DNA of 64,000 nt from Phoma sp. XZ068 (taxonomy: Eukaryota; Ascomycota; Dothideomycetes; Pleosporales; Didymellaceae). Every line of letters starts with the position of its first letter. The stretch's first letter is position 1. The stretch lies in contig RBKR01000022.1 of NCBI GenBank assembly GCA_004835665.1, positions 682,001-746,000 of the forward strand, in the 5' to 3' direction. Below the pieces are notes generated by a model. It was not told where the DNA came from. It ran no database searches and saw nothing but the letters and a program-made list of their open reading frames with translations. Below, in pieces: positions 45,049-57,104 of this stretch. A program made the translations under genes and the position numbers.

Positions 45049-47316
45049 AACATAAAAGCATCGAAAGAGCACGTCTAGATTGACGAGATGGAGGAACCGT
45101 GGGCTTGTAGACTTTAGCGCGGCGTTCTGGTACACGTACATGCATGCGTGCATAGACTGGTCTTGACATGTAGATCCATGACTGTACTGATATTTACTAG
45201 AAATACACTAATATCATCCCTCATCTCAAGTATCCTAAGTGGCTCCCTCTTTCCATACTGCTTGAGCTTCCTTGAACTAGATGGCTGAAATGTCATGTTT
45301 AATGTGCCCGTGGAAGAAAAATTACTGCAAGGCAGCTCTGCTTAAGTTTTGTAGAACTGGCGCACATACTCGCTCGCGCGAATTGCAAGAACGAATAACC
45401 CGGTACAATAACCGACCTCCACGAGAGTACATTGGAGCAGATACCCATGACGTAAAAGAATTCAACCGGACCCTGGAACCTGAGAGTGGTGCGAAGCCAG
45501 CCTTTGTCTGATGTGTTGGATGTTCCCTTGCATTTCAAAAGTGTTCGAGTATTCATCTGCTGAGGGGATACCAGGCGTGCGATCAAGCTCGTGCGCCCAC
45601 CCTCCCTAATGCCGCTTATCGCAATGCAGATATCGATACGACTTAGCACGCTGCAGCGGAAGGCTCTTCAGCACTTCGAATCTGAGATCCCGCCGGGTGT
45701 CATGTATCTGCTATGTGTTGATCACTACCAGACCAAGCTTGTGTGTCCACCGTCTATCAACCTCCACTTCCCCAGACCCCAGATTCTTAGGCGTCAGGCT
45801 GTTCTCACTCATCGGCCCGAGGCTGGGATCACTTTTGTTTTCTTTCGTGCGCCATGATTCAGGTGCTTGCACAACTCGTATGTCGCCAAGCACTCTTCTT
45901 TATTTTCTTCATTTTGCCGTGCTCGAAGCCTGCTCAACATCCCATCTCGAGGTTTCATAAACCATTTTGATGGCAGCCTAGCAATCCGGGCCCTACTGGT
46001 TGGAGCGCGGAGTACCGCCGCATGTGGTGGTGGACGCTTTACGTAACTCGGGCAGCTCCGAGCTCTAACGCCCATAGGGTAAACCGAATGCCAGGCCAGG
46101 CCAAGAAAACAAGATTACCGTGGGCCCACAAGCTGTAAAATACTTCGGTTTGGCAAGCGGTACATGGTACAGCCGTTGCGTATCGAAATAGCAGTGGGGC
46201 GGGGGCATCGAGGAGATATGCGAGCGACGTCAGCGGCTGATGGGGGCCGCATCCCGCGATTTGCGCCAAGGTCTTGGGGTGTTAAGGACTTGGTAAGGCT
46301 TGCTATGCGCAGAATCACAGTTGCGCACGCTGCAATCGCAACAGCAACGATGTAGGGCCGCTAGTCTTCCGTGTCGAGTGTAAAGGGTCCAGTCCGAGGA
46401 GGCAGCGGTGCAATAATGGACATCAAAGGGACGCAACAGATGGGACCCTTATCTTGGAGGTGGGGCTTCGTAGTGTCGTCGAGGCGACGGATCCGCTATT
46501 CGATCCAAGCGTGTCAACGTCTTTGAGCTGAAGGTATTGGTTTCGAACGCCGGGTACACAAGGCACATCGTGTTTGCGCATTACCGCTTCAGCCGCGGCC
46601 GCAAGCAATGGGCCATTCGCGCAAAGTTGAGCTGCTTGTGTGCAAATTGCCTGAATCCAACTCTTTTGTGCGTTGTAAGAGATGGTGTGGTTTCTGACAT
46701 AAAGCATGCTACAATTGAATGTCAGACTACAATCAACATCTCCCATGATCACACTTTGTCGGAGCATTCTTTTTTTGTACCCGCGCCTCTTAATCAGTTG
46801 CCAAGTGTTGGGATTTTGAACCTTCAGCGTTGGCCTTGATGAAAAATGGTCGTTTCGTTGCATAGGTAGCCGCGTACATGTTATAAGCCACTACACCTAG
46901 GGCCATGCATCAGTTCAAATCCTCGCCAACGGCACTAAATAGAGCCCTTCTGCTGTCTTTCTTGTCCTCTGTGCGCCTCTCGTGAGAGAAGGCAACAGCA
47001 GGAATGGTCAGTATGTACTTGCCGGTAGGTAAATATGTGCTTGTCGCAATGGGATTTTTGTCGCGAAGGATTCGTTTTTGTATCGAAAATGTTGTAAACG
47101 TGCTTGTACTGTCTTGCAAATAGTAACTGCTGCTTGTCGCAAGGGTAGAAGCAGCGTAGTCATCCATCACCTGAGATATTCGAATGGATTGGAAATTTGA
47201 GCGAACGAGTATTGATTCGACATGAAGCAAAAAACGCGCACGCACGGGCACGAACGTGTCCGTCATATAACGCCAGATCATGATCGTGACATTCGTTGCA
47301 ACGAGTCGCGTCGAGA
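45049..47316. other. Convergent intergenic region without accepted gene
   Basis: About 2.3 kb. Frames of up to 146 codons lie on both strands but lack domains, splice chains or good starts. It contains the 3' ends of the LtrA and permease genes. Confidence 0.55.
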
Positions 47317-49095
47317 TTAAGGGTCAGCTCGCTTGTCGACAGGAACGTTACGCTTGAAGCCAATCAGCTGGAGCATCTCGGTCCAGAAGCCAACAGGAGG
47401 AGTGATAAATGATGCCTCGTAGATGTCGAGAACAGGTGCGTCCCAAATAAGGTCGACCTCATGGGGCTTGAGCCACTTGGTCCTCTTTAACAACTTCCAG
47501 AAAGTGAAGGTGATAGGTGCAATGAACACCATGGTGTAGTAGGTGAACAGACCTTCGATCGTGAACTTTCCAGGTAAGAACGTAGAGTAGCCGTAAGCGC
47601 CAACCACACAGATAAGGAAGATGAGGGCCACGATTGTACCGTAAGGCTGGAAGTATCCAGTATACGGAAGAGTCTTGCGGTCAAGTCCCTGGGCTTTACA
47701 TGCGCGGTAGAAGCACAAGTAGGTGATACACATAGTGATGAAGTTGATCAGTCCACCGGCTGTGACAATGTTGACCAACCAATTCAGGACAGTCGCAGAG
47801 CTGTCTGACAACTGCAAGAACGAGAGGAAGGGGAAGATCATGACAATGCAAAAGCAGTAAATGGGGACTCCGTTGCGAGTGCACTTGCGCAGGAACTTGG
47901 GAGCGCGGCCCTCGATCGCGAGTGAGTACAGGCTGCGAGTAGCGCAGTATGTGTATGTGTTACCAGCAGAGAAGATACTGGTAATCAACAGGGCGTTGAC
48001 CAGGTGCGGAAGTCCGCCAATGCCCAAGTTGCCCATGGCAATAACGTAGGGTGAAGCAGCGGCACTGCTCTCTCCAGAGGTGAGAACATCGACGAGCGTG
48101 GGGTCGTTGTAGGGAAGAACGATGCCAACGCAGAGCGCTCCGAGGATGAAGAAAGCGCCGAATCGGAAGTAGACTGTCTTGAAGGCGTTCTTGATGTAGA
48201 CGCGTGGGCGCTTGGCCTCTCCGGAGACCATAGAGATGTACTCAGGACCGACAATACAGAAGGAGGCAGCCCAGAGAGCACCAAGGAAACCTTCGAAATG
48301 GCCGAGAGAACCAGTAGTGTACAGGCTCCCGAGTGGGCCAGGATCGCGCCAGTAACGGAAGCCATACGCATCCTTCTGAGGGTTGCCACCAACCATCTGC
48401 GTGTTGTCAGTATTTGGGGATATTGTCTCGCGCGCACGATCGCTTACCGTGATGAATGTGAAGCAGTACAGGATGAGGATCAGAATGACTTTACCGCCGG
48501 AAAGCCAGAATTCTGCCTCACCGTATGCCTGGACAGCGAGAATGTTGCAAGCAGCGTAAAGCACAATCACAGCAGCACATACAGCCGCAGCGGGGATATC
48601 ATCTCTCCAGTATTTGAGGACAATGTTGAGTGCCGTAATTTCGAATGGAATAAGCAGGGCCTCGTATAGGAAGAAGTTCCATCCAGCCATGAATCCAAAG
48701 GCTTCGTCGACCCAGTGGCCAGCCTGTTTCAAAATCAGTTATGTCGATCATGTTATGGGATTGAATGTCATCACCATTCGGATGAACCCTCCGCTGACGG
48801 GCATGTAAGTAGCCATCTCAGCCATGGCGTTGTTTACGAGCGCAATCACGCAGGAATAACCAGCGTATGCAAGCAAAAGGCCGAGAGGACCGCCCTTATT
48901 GAGAGCACCGCCAATACTGACGAACAGGGCTGTACCAATGGAGCCACCGATAGCGATGAGCTGAATTTGGCGATTTCCAAGATGACGTTGCAGGTCATCG
49001 GTATTATCAGTTACGGTACCATGTTGGATGTCATCGCCGCCGTGCGACGTCTCGCGTACGAATTCGCCGGAGTACTTCTTCTCCGCGGTAGTCAT
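47317..49095 (-). CDS. Amino-acid permease (APC superfamily, fungal AAT/YAT type)
   Basis: Three exons (49095-48775, 48723-48448, 48396-47317) encode 558 residues. The N-terminal cytoplasmic part ends in LGNRQIQLIAIGGSIGTALF, the unwound TM1 motif that binds the amino-acid backbone. MAEMATYMPVSGGFIRMAGHWVDEAFGF follows as two motif blocks split by intron 1. TM6-type residues occur in ASFCIVGPEYISMVSGEAKRP, and FSAGNTYTYCATRSLYSLA lies in the second half. About twelve TM segments are expected; the tail LDIYEASFITPPVGFW is cytoplasmic. It imports amino acids with protons across the plasma membrane. Intron 2 is 51 bases, in frame and stop-free, so retention would add 17 residues. The ATG at 49095 is chosen because the upstream frame starts at TTG. 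Confidence 0.93.
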
Positions 49096-52000
49096 GGCTG
49101 CAAGGGTGGCTGTCGCGCAGGCAGTGTTGCGTGGGAATGAGGTTGCTTGAGGACTTGTCGCTTTGGTAGTGGGCAATGTCGCGTGAGGTGCAAGCAGGAG
49201 TGTCGCTTTGGATATGACGCAAGGGCTTCGATGTCAGATGGAGTGAACGAAGGAGCCGAAGCTATAATAGAGTCGCACTGGGGGCAGTGGACATGAAGTG
49301 AGGTGAACCGCGTAGTGAAGGTCGCGTATCACTTTATCAACCCAGTCTACCGGGTGATTGGCGTAGTCTTTATATGAAAGCGAGCGCGGGTTATCTCTCC
49401 AGCGCCCTGCTGGTGGATCCGGTCGATGGTGAGCGAAGCATGCGACTACGGGTCGGAAACGGTAAAGCGCGATTCTGGGCGAAGGAGCCAGCTAGCCGGA
49501 TAGGGAGTAGTTGATTTGACCCATGGAGCTGGGCATGGATCGTCGGCAGCGGCACAGAGTTTTCACCACCCCAGACACGCGAAGACCCCGCTCGTTGCGT
49601 CTCCACGTCGAATCAAGGCGACGCACCAAAGAGTGGCGGTGCCTTAGTCAAGCATCTGTGGGCGAAAGTTTTGCCTCGTTGCAGTCGACAGCAAAACAGC
49701 CTACCGTCAAAGGAACAGAGGACGCCTGGATCACGTTGTGGGTGGGTCAGGGTTGCAGCTATCCAGCCATGTTGTTAGAGTCGTTCCAGTGGATGTTGGT
49801 GCTTCACGTCAGCTATCTCCGGTGCGCGCAAATGGCCACAACTCTTCCTCCGTTGCATGGCCACAGCAATCATTCAAAGGCGCTGATGAGCCGCCAGTCT
49901 TAGCGAGCCATTTGTCACATCTGATCACCTGGAAGGCTGGAAGGGCTGAAGTCTGCCTCTCGCTATGCAAGCGCACAGAGGGTCCTGGCCCTCCGCATGT
50001 TTTGACGGAAACAGGTCGCTTGATGCCTGCCTAGAACCCACGAGCTTGAGCGAGTTCCAGCGGGCGCTGTGAGCGTCGTTGGCTGATATCAACAACGCAT
50101 TGACCTTGTTCACCTTGAGCGCATCTTTTCGACATTTTCGGAAGGAGATCAGGTGACACCACCCAGCCGTTCAGACAAAAGTTGCCGATCTCAGTGAGCT
50201 AAGGATGGCAGGGGTGCAATCTTCAAGCAGATATTGTGCATCGCCTGAGACAATCTGCGGCTATGCCGTGCCTACAAGAGCGACTCGTAACTCATGGGAA
50301 TTGCGTCATCTGTCTGCCTCGGTCGAGCGTCGTGCATGTGCCTGGGTCGTGCGAACGTGTTCAACTTCGGTCCATCGCAAAACGTCTCATCGGTGTACCG
50401 CTTGGAAGGCTGCTATCGACAAATCCGGTCCTCAACCAATTGCGTCGAGTGCCGGGCTCAACGGCGCCACATTCCGAGGACCTGAGAACATCAACAAGAT
50501 TTGAGCGTATCGCAGTGAGTACTGCATAGATCTGGTGGGCGGCGTCTTCCGCGTCTTTTCAAGGCGATTCGGTTGTGGGTTCCCTCCAATCACGGCCTCT
50601 CCGACGTGACTGCCCACATGTATTGCGCCCCGAGACCTAGATGAAGTTGAGAGAGGCACAAAAGTCCAAAATGCGAAGAGATGAAGTGAAGAAGATCGTG
50701 AAGAGGTCTGGGGCATGTCGTGGTTTTGTGCATACGGCAGCGATCCCGGACTTCGGATATGCAGCCGTAGCTCGTGTCTGTTTATTCCGTGACTTGCTTG
50801 TGGGGAGGCTCACTCCGAGAAGCAGGCGCGCTCATCAAGATCATAAATACCAATCTCAAGATGCATCTGCTTCAAAAGATTCGCTCGTACAGTACTTTTG
50901 AGGGTACCTACCTTGGACAACGTTCATATCATTGTAATCTCGCCTGTCGTCTGTGGCAAACCAGGGCACAATCTGACTGGCATCCATCCTAATGTTAGTG
51001 CCAGCTTCCAAGCCTCCATGGACTCTTAACAAATGCTTCTCTTCGCTGTTCACTAGCACTTATTCTAAAGTAGTACAGAAATCTCGCGAACCGCAGCTCT
51101 GGGTTGGATCGACCATTGCCGTTATCAACAACGCCTCACGGGTGCACCAAGAGCGGCCCCATGCAGCCACCACTGCTTCTCCGCACTCCCTAGCGCGGTG
51201 TTCGATTAAGATCCCCAGATCTGGCATCTAGCTTGATCCAGTATGAGGCTTGCCACTTCTCATATCTCCGCAATCTTCTGGTAAAGATAACTGCATTCGT
51301 CCAAGCTGACCAGAATCACCAGTATCAGCGCGGAGCCGCAAGTGCTTATCTGCAACATACAACAAGAATGTTTTCCGACGGGCGACATGAATCGCATCGC
51401 TGCTGTCCATATTGACACGCAACGTACGACAAGCTCATCGAGATCTGCTGTGATATGCGTGTGATCAAGACTAGCCAAGAACCCCTCGGTGATGGCCTAC
51501 TATCTTGTGGCTGGGCAACGGTCTGGACCCACGGTTCTACGAGATCTACGCTACCGTCGGGTTTTGTTGTAAAGTACAATGAATGGCTCATATAGCAGAT
51601 TGTTCATAGGAACGATTTTTGCGAGTTAAACTTAACAGTCGGGTAGAAGTGCTCTACAGACTTCTGCAATTTCACTCTCACAATCTCAACGCTCGGTTCT
51701 CAGATCTTTTCCATATTTCTCTCCATTGTTGTGTGCATGAGTAAACAAGGAGAATCGATTGCCCTCGTTCGATTGCACGATGAGAGAGTAGATCCTTTCT
51801 TTTGATCTAGTAGTACGATAGCCCTTCCTCATTGTTTTCACAGGTAGCCTCTAAGCCAGATCAACCATGATCCTCTCACGCGGGATTGTGTATCGACGTG
51901 TTGTAAGTTTGGCATGCAGAATTGGTGTAGAAATTGTCCACGGCTGCGTCAATGGCTAAGTAGACTTTGCTGTGCACCTCGTCTATCTCCTTTACGAAGT

Positions 52001-52903
52001 CACAGACTTCTCCCTCTTTTTTCTTGATGATCAGCTTCCTCGCATCGTAATCCAACACCGATTCTTCCTCTTTATACCCATCTCAATCGGCAAGGCTGAA
52101 GATAATAGGCGCAAATGGCCGACAATCTCGCTGTTAGAGGCTCACTCTTGCTTGTTAAGGCCAGGTTTGGCCTATGTGGGATCGAAGCCCCACTGGTCGC
52201 TAATGCGGTTTATGCTCAAAAACACAATGATGGTATTCGACTGTAGTAATAACGTCGCTTGGAGAGTCCGATTCGTATTTCTCGTACACGATGACACCTG
52301 GGCAGCATATCTGGCGTTGCGCAGGGCATTGGCTGTCTAGAGACCATATGTGCGATATGAGTGCTTTCTTTAGCCAGTATGGAGTAAGGATAAGTGAATA
52401 TATTTACTGACACGCAGATTAGCGACTGTTAGCAGCTGCCATGTTCGTGTCATTGTACGTTCCGCTAACTTATCTGGCCCCTACTTGCACAGAAAGTGAG
52501 CCGTATCAACATTGCAACAGCATTCATTGTCCTCCTCAACACCTGAGTTCCCAAGAAGAGGAACATGGCAGTTCTGCGACGTAGTGCAGAAGGTGCGGTG
52601 ATGGAGATATGCACCTGCCCCGCACTTTCCTTCCGATCCAGATTGCCCCACCTGGTTACCTTCCACACAAGTCCTACAATGATACTGAGCATTGATACAT
52701 CAGCCCTCCTATCGCGAGCCTTCCTCTCTTCAGCTCACTATCAAATTCCCTTTTCGATTCTTGGGGCCCTCCTTTACTTTCAGCCACCAAATCGCACCTG
52801 ACCTACCTCTTCAGCACACGTAGCAGGTCACTACGGCCTTTGTTCCTCCATTTGACGTCTGTGAACCTACTGATCGGACGAAGAAACCCTCATATCTCCA
52901 GCT
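49096..52903. other. Long stretch with no well-supported gene
   Basis: About 3.8 kb between the permease start and the DUG3-like start. Frames are short (at most 126 codons) and overlapping, with no domain. A tRNA-like hairpin near 52170-52195 did not fold into a complete tRNA. No terminal repeats or transposase fragments were seen. Confidence 0.55.
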
Positions 52904-54080
52904 ATGTGTCGTTGGTTTGCATACATCTCACCGACAGAGCCATGCCTCTTGTCTGATGTCTTGATCACGCCGGCAAACAGCATTAGCAAGCAATGCTCAG
53001 AGCACTACCTTCCTAAGTTGCTGCCACACGGGGAGGACAAAGAGCTCGATCACACCTCGGATGAGCTTCTGCGTATGCGTAATTCGCTACTGAACATGGA
53101 TGGACTGGGGGTTGCTTGTACGTATGCGTTACACATGTTCAACCGATCGCACCGAATGTACCATTCGTTTTTATCACCCTTGCTTCTTCATCGTATCAAT
53201 GATTGACCTGTTAACTCACTGCATGATTCCAGGGTATACTGAAGCATCGGCATCCTACCTTAAGCACGTTACCGGCCTTCGACCAGCACTATACAAGTCC
53301 CAAAGCCCACCAATCAACGATTTCAACTTCAAGTCACTCTGCGAGAACACCGAGACTCACTGCGTTTTTGCTCACATTCGAGCCAGCAGTGGCAGTGTTG
53401 TCACACAAGTTAACTCGCATCCCTTCGTATTTGGCCGCCACATTTTTATGCACAATGGCGTAATCTCCAACTTCTCAGCTATCCGCCGCGACTTGACAGA
53501 TCTTCTCTCCTTTGATGCCTATTGCAACATCTTTGGCTCTACGGATTCAGAGCATGCCGCAGCACTATACATCACGAACTTGACCAACCACGGTGACAGA
53601 TCAACATGGGAAAAATCGTACCCGCTCAAAGAAATGTTTTCAGCTCTGCGCAAAACTGTTTTGCAAATCTTGCAACTCCAGCATGACAAGTTGGGCGCTG
53701 CCAACACCCCGAACTCCCTGAACTTTTGTACCACCGATGGCACAAAGCTTCTCGCAATCCGCTTCCGCAACCACGCTACTCAGCAGCCACCCAGCTTATA
53801 CTGGTCTGAGTTTGCAGGCCGCACGCTGAACACAAAGTACCCCGGGCATCCTGACGGCAAGGAACTAGTCAATGAAGAGGCCGTGCTAGACAAGAGTGAG
53901 ACGATTGGCAAACACACGATAGTTGCCAGCGAGCCGACAACATACGATGAACATGAGTGGCATCTGATCAAGGCAAATCACGCGTTGCTGGTCAATGAAG
54001 AGGGCGAAGAGACAGAGGCTAAGATTGAGTATGATGGGAAACTCAATGCTGCGGATCCGAAGTTTGATGCGAAGAAGTGA
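52904..54080 (+). CDS. DUG3: Class II glutamine amidotransferase, DUG3-like (glutathione degradation)
   Basis: Two exons (52904-53117, 53233-54080) encode 353 residues around a 115-base intron. Removing Met1 leaves Cys2 (MCRWFAY) as the N-terminal nucleophile of class II amidotransferases. The rest of the fold is visible: GLGVAWY rebuilt across the intron, FAHIRASSG, the NSHPF and HNGVISNF substrate-binding loops, and GSTDSEH. In yeast, Dug3 with Dug2 removes the gamma-glutamyl group of glutathione, and Dug1 then splits Cys-Gly. DUG2 and DUG1 homologues are not in this window, which is usual because the genes are unlinked. Cytosolic; length fits the family. Confidence 0.9.
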
Positions 54081-54389
54081 GCGCAATTTTAGCAGCTAAA
54101 TCCTAAGTCATCCCTAGCATTTCCTCAATTTCATACGATCATTCGCCAGCCCGTTCCGTAGTATCACCTCGTATTCAGTGCGGGTCACTGAGCCCATTAC
54201 TCCATGATGTTAGCTGCCGGAAACCACGCTTCAGCTTCCACTCTTGGGGAGCCCAACGAAACCAGCCCCATGTCTATTGCATATCGAAAGCTGTACCGTT
54301 TGCTCAACTTCACACGAGACCGCATTCCTTCCCGAAATGGAATATTATGTGTAAATCCATTGTTTCTGGTCTGTTGCTGCACTACTTGC
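54081..54389. other. Convergent 3' region
   Basis: 309 bases between two converging stops; nothing recognised. Confidence 0.6.
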
Positions 54390-55890
54390 TCACCGATAAC
54401 CACTTCCCCCGCTCCGATCCAAAACCCCCAAACCCTCCAACGTAACTCCGCTTCCCTTCCTACCCATTGCCAATTCCGGCGGCATTAGCCCCATTTTCTC
54501 CTTCGCCTCAAACTGCCGTTCGAGCTCCGCTTCCTTTCTCGCGAGCTCGACTTGCTTTACTCGCTCCCGCCGCGCCTTTGCTTGCAGCTCGCCAAACGGA
54601 TCAAAGCGCTCGCTTTCGGGGTCCTTAAACGGGTTCTTGATCCAGCTTCCGCGGTCTGTAAGGGTGGTTGATCGCGGCCGTCCGGCTAGCACGTCGTACG
54701 CTTTGTTTAGGGGAGGGTCTGCAAAGGGGTTTGGCGTGGGTTGGGCCATCGAGCCATTACGGGTCGACACTGTTTCTGGGCGGGAGTAGGAGCCAGGGCC
54801 GAAGAGGGTGTCGCTGCGCTCTGTAGACTTTGTCATATGCGCGCCGCTGCTTGCGAAAGGCGAGATGTTGTTGTTGATGTGCGCTGTTTCTGGGGGACGG
54901 ATTGTGGCGTGGTTGGCTGCATCGCGTTCTAGTTCGGCTTCAAGCTTTTCGTTCCGTTGGCGTCTACGCCGCTTGCAGTATAAGAGGACGCACACAACAA
55001 GTGCTATGGCACCTAGATAGGTTTAGTAGCTGTCTGGGGGAGGTGTGGGGAATTGACATACCGATGATACTCAGGGTGATAGCGGCAGCCTCAGCACCTT
55101 TGCTCATCAAGGTGGGCTCAGGTCTTGTCCGCCGCGGAGGGTCATTTTCCGAGACTGGATTACCTGTGATACCTGGAGGCAGCGGCACCGTTGTAGTAGA
55201 GGCAGGCTGTGTTGGTCGGGCAACCTTGCTTGAGAAACCTAGCGAGGGCGTGGAAGTTGGAGAAATGGGGGAGGCGGGCGACGTGGTAGAAGTTGGAGAA
55301 ACGGGGGAGGCAGGGGATGTGGTAGAAGTCGGCCGCGTCGAAGTGACTACCGTCGTTGACACATTGGTGACTTGTGGTGGCGCAACGGCACCAATGCCTC
55401 GTGACGTGGGTGTCTGTGTGAATGCCGGCGCAGAGGTTGATGTTGAGCTGCTCGATGGCACTTGACTCGGTTCTCTTGATGATGCTGCAATCGATATGCT
55501 CAACGATGTTCGACTCGACGTGCTCGATGGTGCTTGGCTCGGTGTGCTCGCAGGTGGTTGAATCGGCGGTTGAACTGACGTGGTTGTTGGGCGAGAGCTT
55601 GATGTGGGAGCCAATGATGGCGGACTGGATGCCGCTGTCGGTGTTGACAATGCTTTACTAGCAACCGACGAACCGCTTTCCTTTGGCGATGGTGGCTCGT
55701 CTTCGGAATCTGAGCTGTCACCAGGAGAAGGCGCACCTGTAGTCGATGGACTACTCCCTGGTGAATCAGGGCTCTCTGGCGCATTCCCTTCGCTTCCAGG
55801 TCCAACAGCACCAAGCCCAGCTTCTTGTCGCCTTGCGCGTGTTGCAGCTATTTGGATCGGCGAAGGGCGTAGAAGTTTATAGCGCGCCAT
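54390..55890 (-). CDS. Ser/Thr/Pro-rich single-pass membrane protein, unknown
   Basis: Two exons (55890-55062, 55012-54390) encode 483 residues; the 48-base intron falls inside the only TM helix. The first 260 residues are highly rich in Ser, Thr and Pro, with a duplicated 12-residue unit (TSTTSPASP(V/I)SP). This would be heavily O-mannosylated if outside the cell. The TM (AAAITLSIIG-AIALVVCVLLYC) is followed by KRRRRQRNEK, placing the C-terminal 190 residues in the cytosol; they contain NPFADPP and NPFKDPE motifs and a Lys/Glu-rich helix. The layout resembles fungal wall-stress sensors of the Mid2/Wsc kind. However, no cysteine-rich head and no signal peptide is seen at the N-terminus (MARYKLLRPSP), so this likeness is only general. 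Confidence 0.72.
55253..55324 (-). repeat. Tandem duplication of a 36-base unit inside the Ser/Thr/Pro-rich gene
   Basis: Two adjacent 36-base copies (55253-55288 and 55289-55324) differ at a few bases and encode 12 residues each, TSTTSPASP(V/I)SP. Such units readily expand and contract in fungal surface proteins. Confidence 0.75.
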
Positions 55891-57104
55891 GATGGAGAGG
55901 TCGATGGCGATATTAAGAAGTTAAACACAGAGGCAGCGCCACAAGTAAATGTGTGCTAATAGAGAGAGAAGGTCCCCAGGACAATGAAAAGAAAACAAAC
56001 CCGATCAACGGAGCAAGAAAAAATGGCCTGATGTCTGCGAATGAAGTTGCATCCCAGCTCAGGCAAGAACGGAAGGAAGGAGAAAGGGACGAGAGACTGG
56101 GGCTGCCAATGCTTTAGGTGCGGGTTGACAGCCTTGGGGGTTTGCCGCCCGGATCTACTTCTCTTTCATGCATTGTCTCCAGTATCCGCACCTGTGGATA
56201 GTGCCGTCATCAAACAATGACCCGGAGGGGCAACCCATGAAACAAAATCTCGAGCATGGGGCCAAGATCAGCGACCATGACACCAGGGTTCTAAGGCCGA
56301 AAGATAGCCAAGACAGGAACTGTGAGAGTGAGAGATAGTTTAGCAACGGGTCCCAGGTACAATCGCGTGCAGCATGGTATGTGGCAGATTCGTTAAAGGC
56401 GTTGATCGTAGATGATTGGACGCGGGGATAATTCGAAACGTCTTGGCACCATGTGAAGCGAAGGTGAAGCACAACGGCCTTCACACCACCTAGCCCGGCC
56501 GTAGCATGACTGCGGTCGTACAATTGCCGAATGAGAGTGCAAGAGGCGCTGCTCTCAGCGAGGTTTGGCGCCGCATCTTCCAGACGCGTAGACTGTGAGA
56601 GACAGACACGTATGCATCAATCCACGTCCGACTATAGCGCCGAATGTAAGTATCGCCGTGGACCTCTGTGCAAAATCCTGCTTGCAGAGATTTGAGTCCT
56701 GACGAAGGAACGCGTAGATCGATGTTGATGGTTGTGCAAAGTGATATATGGTTGGGGTTCAATTCCAAGCGGAACTGCAAACTGACGCTAACCGCACTGG
56801 CAACCCCACGGGCTTCGCACTTCCGCTCAAGAAACCACGAAGCCGACCGCAATTGCTGTGTTCCGGGGTTGTGTGCCCAATACTAGCCGATCTTGATGTG
56901 GAAAGTAGGCATATGCGCTCAAGTTCTCTGGGGCAACCCCACCAGCACCGTCATGCGTGTCAATAATCAAGCCATAAAGACCCTGTGACGTTACTTGGCA
57001 ACATGCGAAGCCTCAACATGAGGCTGGAAGTATGGCGTACCGGTTAACTAAGACTTGAACTAATATTAATATTAATTATGTCTATGCTATATATTATACA
57101 TGCC
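55891..57104. other. Intergenic region upstream of the Ser/Thr-rich gene and downstream of the ABC gene
   Basis: About 1.2 kb with short frames only. An AT-rich tract (TAATATTAATATTAATTA) near 57061-57080 lies just past the ABC stop codon and may be its 3' processing region. Confidence 0.55.

Noticed and set aside
46423..46863. 146-codon minus-strand frame
   Set aside because: No domain, no splice continuity, and an overlapping plus-strand frame of 100 codons; treated as chance.
46900..46935. B-box-like GTTCAAATCC near the permease 3' region
   Set aside because: Flanking bases do not pair as a T-stem and no A-box lies at the right distance.
52160..52200. tRNA-like element (GTGGGATCGAAGCCCCAC)
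   Set aside because: It resembles a T-arm, but no matching acceptor stem, D-arm or A-box could be found upstream. Probably a simple hairpin.
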